Shown: piece after piece, positions 5,911 to 7,569 of the stretch | Layout: every line of letters starts with the position of its first letter | Numbering within the stretch: position 1 is the stretch's first letter | DNA from: Nosocomiicoccus ampullae | Lineage (GTDB): Bacteria > Bacillota > Bacilli > Staphylococcales > Salinicoccaceae | NCBI RefSeq assembly: GCF_001696685.1 | Contig: NZ_MBFG01000027.1 | Coordinates: forward strand, 1 to 7,569 | Direction of reading: 5' to 3' | DNA: 7,569 nucleotides | Notes under the pieces: model-generated | What the model saw: the letters and a program-made list of their open reading frames with translations, nothing else | Database searches by the model: none | What the model was told of the DNA's origin: nothing | Translations under genes and position numbers: made by a program

Positions 5911-6300
5911 AAATCGTTAATGAAAATTTGTTTTCGTAGACAATTTAAGTTATCGTATACGAAAAACTAAACTCGTTGACAGAGAACGAAATATCGTTAA
6001 CGAGTTTTTCTATCATAGACAGTTTGAAGCATATCGTCAACGAAAATCGAAATTTCGATGATTTCGTAAACGATACTCTAATTATCATAAACACCACAAA
6101 ATCTCATTGACGATAGTACCTTTATAGAGGTACGAGTATCTAATTTCGTTGACGATTCCTTTGATTCACACCAATCATCGGTAAAAATTCGCTATTCTAT
6201 TTTTCGCCGTCGATACTTTCTTTATTGTCGGTGTATTAAAAACTCATCGACGATACTCCTCATAGCGTCGGCTAATTTTTTATCCGCAGACGATTCTCTT
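5911..6300. repeat. 20-bp-period array of TCGTNNACGA-like dyads
   Basis: This gene-free stretch holds about 16 recognisable copies of a palindromic 10-mer. Starts (first T of TCGT or its equivalent): 5914, 5934, 5953, 5973, 5994, 6013, 6034, 6064, 6085, 6104, 6146, 6175, 6204, 6224, 6244, 6265 and 6284. Most steps are 19-21 bp; exceptions are 30, 42, 29 and 29. Examples are TCGTATACGA (5953) and TCGTTAACGA (5994), both perfect palindromes, TCGTCAACGA (6034), TCGTAAACGA (6064), TCGTTGACGA (6146) and TCATCGACGA (6244). Changes concentrate at the CpG positions (TCGT to TCAT, ACGA to ACAG or ACAA). The linkers are AT-rich and poorly conserved. Stops occur in all frames and 20 is not a multiple of 3, so it is not coding. 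It lies between convergent 3' ends. Possible roles are a protein-binding array, a decaying minisatellite or a structural chromosomal element; no named motif is recognised. Confidence 0.8.
5969..6009 (+). terminator. Possible secondary terminator inside the array
   Basis: Two neighbouring array units pair: AAACTCGTTGAC (5969-5980) with GTTAACGAGTTT (5996-6007), 12 pairs including one G.U, a 15-nt loop and a T-run at 6005-6009. It could back up the pbuX terminator, or be a by-product of palindromic repeats. Confidence 0.35.
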
Positions 6301-6351
6301 TATCTAGCTTAAAAAGATAAAAAGCACCCTCAAATACTATTTTTTATAAAG

Positions 6352-6519
6352 CTAATCTTTCTTATACCCAATCATCCCAGCACTTACAAAAAATAAAATC
6401 CCTGGCACGATGTAAAATAAAAATAAAAATGCACCAAGTTTTTCTGGGATAAGAGTCGCCAGCAGCATCATTACAAAGCTAATGACTAACAGTGTAAATA
6501 TCGTATTTCTCATTTTCAT
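6352..6519 (-). CDS. 55-residue membrane protein, two helices
   Basis: Unrecognised small protein. Starting at M(KMRNTIFT), it has two hydrophobic segments: about residues 6-24 (FTLLVISFVMMLLATLI) and about 30-49 (AFLFLFYIVPGILFFVSAGMI), joined by a short PEKLG loop and ending in GYKKD, so both ends are likely cytoplasmic. I chose the ATG at 6517-6519 because GAGGGT (6526-6531, minus strand) lies 6 nt before it. The longer in-frame start at 6570 adds 17 polar residues without a ribosome binding site. It converges on pbuX with the repeat array between. An imperfect AGCTT/AAGCT pairing downstream (6306-6353) is a weak terminator candidate. Confidence 0.6.
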   Translation of the reverse strand: MKMRNTIFTLLVISFVMMLLATLIPEKLGAFLFLFYIVPGILFFVSAGMIGYKKD

Positions 6520-6588
6520 ATATTTACCCTCATAATTTTTAAAATTTTTATAGTGAATCATCAAAAGCATTTCATGAAATATTTATTA

Positions 6589-6711
6589 TTAAACATTTGA
6601 TAGAGACATTTCTAATGTTTTCAAGACATGTCCATCAAATTCATCATCATATTCATCTACAATTTTAAATCCTAGTTTCTTATAAAAATTAACCGCATTA
6701 ATATTTTGGGA
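6589..6711 (-). pseudogene. C-terminal remnant of a GNAT acetyltransferase
   Basis: The minus strand encodes 40 residues ending at TAA 6589-6591. They read SQNINAVNFYKKLGFK, then IVDEYDDEFDGH and LKTLEMSL: the closing part of a GNAT N-acetyltransferase (N..A..FY.KLGF followed by the last beta strand with a terminal M.L). Upstream the frame hits TAA at 6712-6714 and no acetyl-CoA-binding motif is found, so at least the first 100 or so residues are missing. It is not translated as a functional enzyme. The break near 6711 marks a deletion or recombination junction next to the unrecognised gene at 6783. Confidence 0.75.
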
Positions 6712-6782
6712 TTATATAGAAGTGCTAAAAATAATTTAAAACTTAACACACTTTCCCCATTGATGTTGTTTCACTATTTAAA
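6712..6782. other. 71-bp AT-rich gap between remnant and next gene
   Basis: I see no promoter, hairpin or ribosome binding site that can be supported. Minus-strand frames are short and broken. It probably contains the junction that removed the 5' part of the GNAT gene. Confidence 0.4.
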
Positions 6783-7514
6783 TCATGAATTATAATTTTT
6801 TCTTTTACTGTACTCTCTATCTTTAACTCTTTTGAGATGGATCATCAGATTATCTCTAGTTTCATTATAAACTTCTAATAATTGAGGTGACGCCTCAGCC
6901 TTCTTATCAATTTTATTAAATAATTTAGATATTTCTTCGTTTGCTTCTTGATAAAACAATCGAATTGAATATTCTTGCGCCCCTTTTATTATTGTCAAAT
7001 AAGAAAGAAATTCAGTAACTATTATATTTTTATTTAATCTTGGTTTCTCTTCAAAACACTCAAAAAACAATTCATGACAATATACAAATACTTCTTCAAG
7101 ATCTTTCATATATTTATATATCCACTTACATAAATCTAATTCTTCTTTTGATAGATGCATGGCCCAATTCTCATATTCATATATTTCAAACATTTCTTGT
7201 TGGACATCCTCTCTGAAATTAGTACGTTGAATTTGTAAATATATCCTGATAATATTTTCGTTATTTAGCAACGATTTTTTTGACACTTCACTATTGAGTG
7301 CCAAATCTATAGAATCTAATGAACATTTTTCTGCATCAATTAATTCTGAACGTCTATCACTCCATAAGTTATAGATATTATCATACAATTGTACTCTCCA
7401 TGATTGCCTCTCCATAAAAGTTACTAGTTTAGTGTGAATTTGATTCGCTTCAACCTTTAACTTTTTATTTTTAGTATAAAAGTCTTTAACAAAATCAACT
7501 AAAATTGACCACAT
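6783..7514 (-). CDS. Unrecognised 243-residue helical protein
   Basis: I do not recognise the family. The protein has no signal peptide or membrane helix and is rich in K, E, N, L and I, with heptad-like amphipathic stretches implying an almost entirely alpha-helical, cytoplasmic protein. The N-terminus (MWSILVDFVKDFYTKNKK) is amphipathic; a Trp-rich patch follows (RQSWRVQLYDNIYNLW, about 37-52). The middle is acidic (EIYEYENWAMHLSKEELDL) and the C-terminus basic (HLKRVKDREYSKRKN). Cysteines occur in the middle but with no metal-binding spacing. The start at 7514 has only a weak site (GAAAGAGTG, 7521-7529). Codon use is markedly AT-rich compared with the core genes, and the neighbour is a truncated GNAT gene, suggesting horizontally acquired or rearranged DNA. 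A phage-defence or regulatory role is conceivable but nothing in the sequence shows it. Confidence 0.6.
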   Translation of the reverse strand: MWSILVDFVKDFYTKNKKLKVEANQIHTKLVTFMERQSWRVQLYDNIYNLWSDRRSELIDAEKCSLDSIDLALNSEVSKKSLLNNENIIRIYLQIQRTNFREDVQQEMFEIYEYENWAMHLSKEELDLCKWIYKYMKDLEEVFVYCHELFFECFEEKPRLNKNIIVTEFLSYLTIIKGAQEYSIRLFYQEANEEISKLFNKIDKKAEASPQLLEVYNETRDNLMIHLKRVKDREYSKRKNYNS

Positions 7515-7569
7515 GTGTTACACTCTTTCTAAAATTAATTTAAATATTGACACACATACTATTTTATAC

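Noticed and set aside
6116..6133. Small hairpin GTACCT/AGGTAC inside the array
   Set aside because: Only 6 bp with no T-run; probably incidental within a degenerate unit.
5911..6300. CRISPR array or plasmid iteron origin
   Set aside because: The period is about 20 bp, repeats are degenerate and only 10 bp, linkers are not spacer-sized, and no cas or rep gene is near.
6306..6353. Terminator for the 55-residue membrane protein gene
   Set aside because: AGCTT/AAGCT and short A/T pairings exist, but the stem is interrupted and there is no T-run at the right position on the minus strand.
6569..6580. 12-bp palindrome ATTTCATGAAAT as an operator
   Set aside because: It is isolated, made of AT-rich sequence where such palindromes are common, and not aligned with a convincing promoter.

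Overview
The window looks like a piece of a low-GC Bacillota chromosome, most probably from the Staphylococcaceae. The basis is AT-rich sequence, strong AGGAGG-type ribosome binding sites, and an xpt-pbuX pair whose Xpt resembles the staphylococcal and bacillary proteins as I remember them. The genus is not decidable from this sequence alone. A conserved, better-coding core (about 795-5904) is flanked on both sides by more AT-rich, decayed or orphan material.

Left flank (1-794): a small secreted-type protein whose signal peptide is split from its ribosome binding site by a one-base frameshift, then a 29-residue single-pass membrane peptide, then a 20-codon ORF whose start resembles an ABC transporter ATPase but which runs into a 68-nt hairpin. 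This reads as the remnant of a small secreted-peptide cassette. Core: an RluA-family pseudouridine synthase (+) converges on a soluble HAAS-DUF4097 protein (-), with both stop codons inside one shared 13-bp hairpin. A divergent amidase-signature hydrolase (+) follows, then the xanthine salvage operon xpt-pbuX (+). Xpt converts xanthine plus PRPP to XMP and PbuX imports xanthine; the genes overlap by one base and end at a strong intrinsic terminator. The operon has its own promoter and a leader of only about 25 nt, so the guanine riboswitch usual for this operon in Bacillus has no room.

The most unusual part is the 390-bp gap between pbuX and the next, convergent gene (5911-6300). It holds a degenerate array of palindromic TCGTNNACGA-like 10-mers at a 20-bp period, with a 40-bp higher-order alternation of complete and incomplete dyads. 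It has no coding potential, is not CRISPR-like, and matches no named binding site I know.

Right flank (6301-7569), all minus strand: a 55-residue two-helix membrane protein, a 40-codon C-terminal remnant of a GNAT acetyltransferase, and an unrecognised 243-residue helical, probably cytoplasmic protein. The low GC and the gene debris suggest an accessory or rearranged segment.
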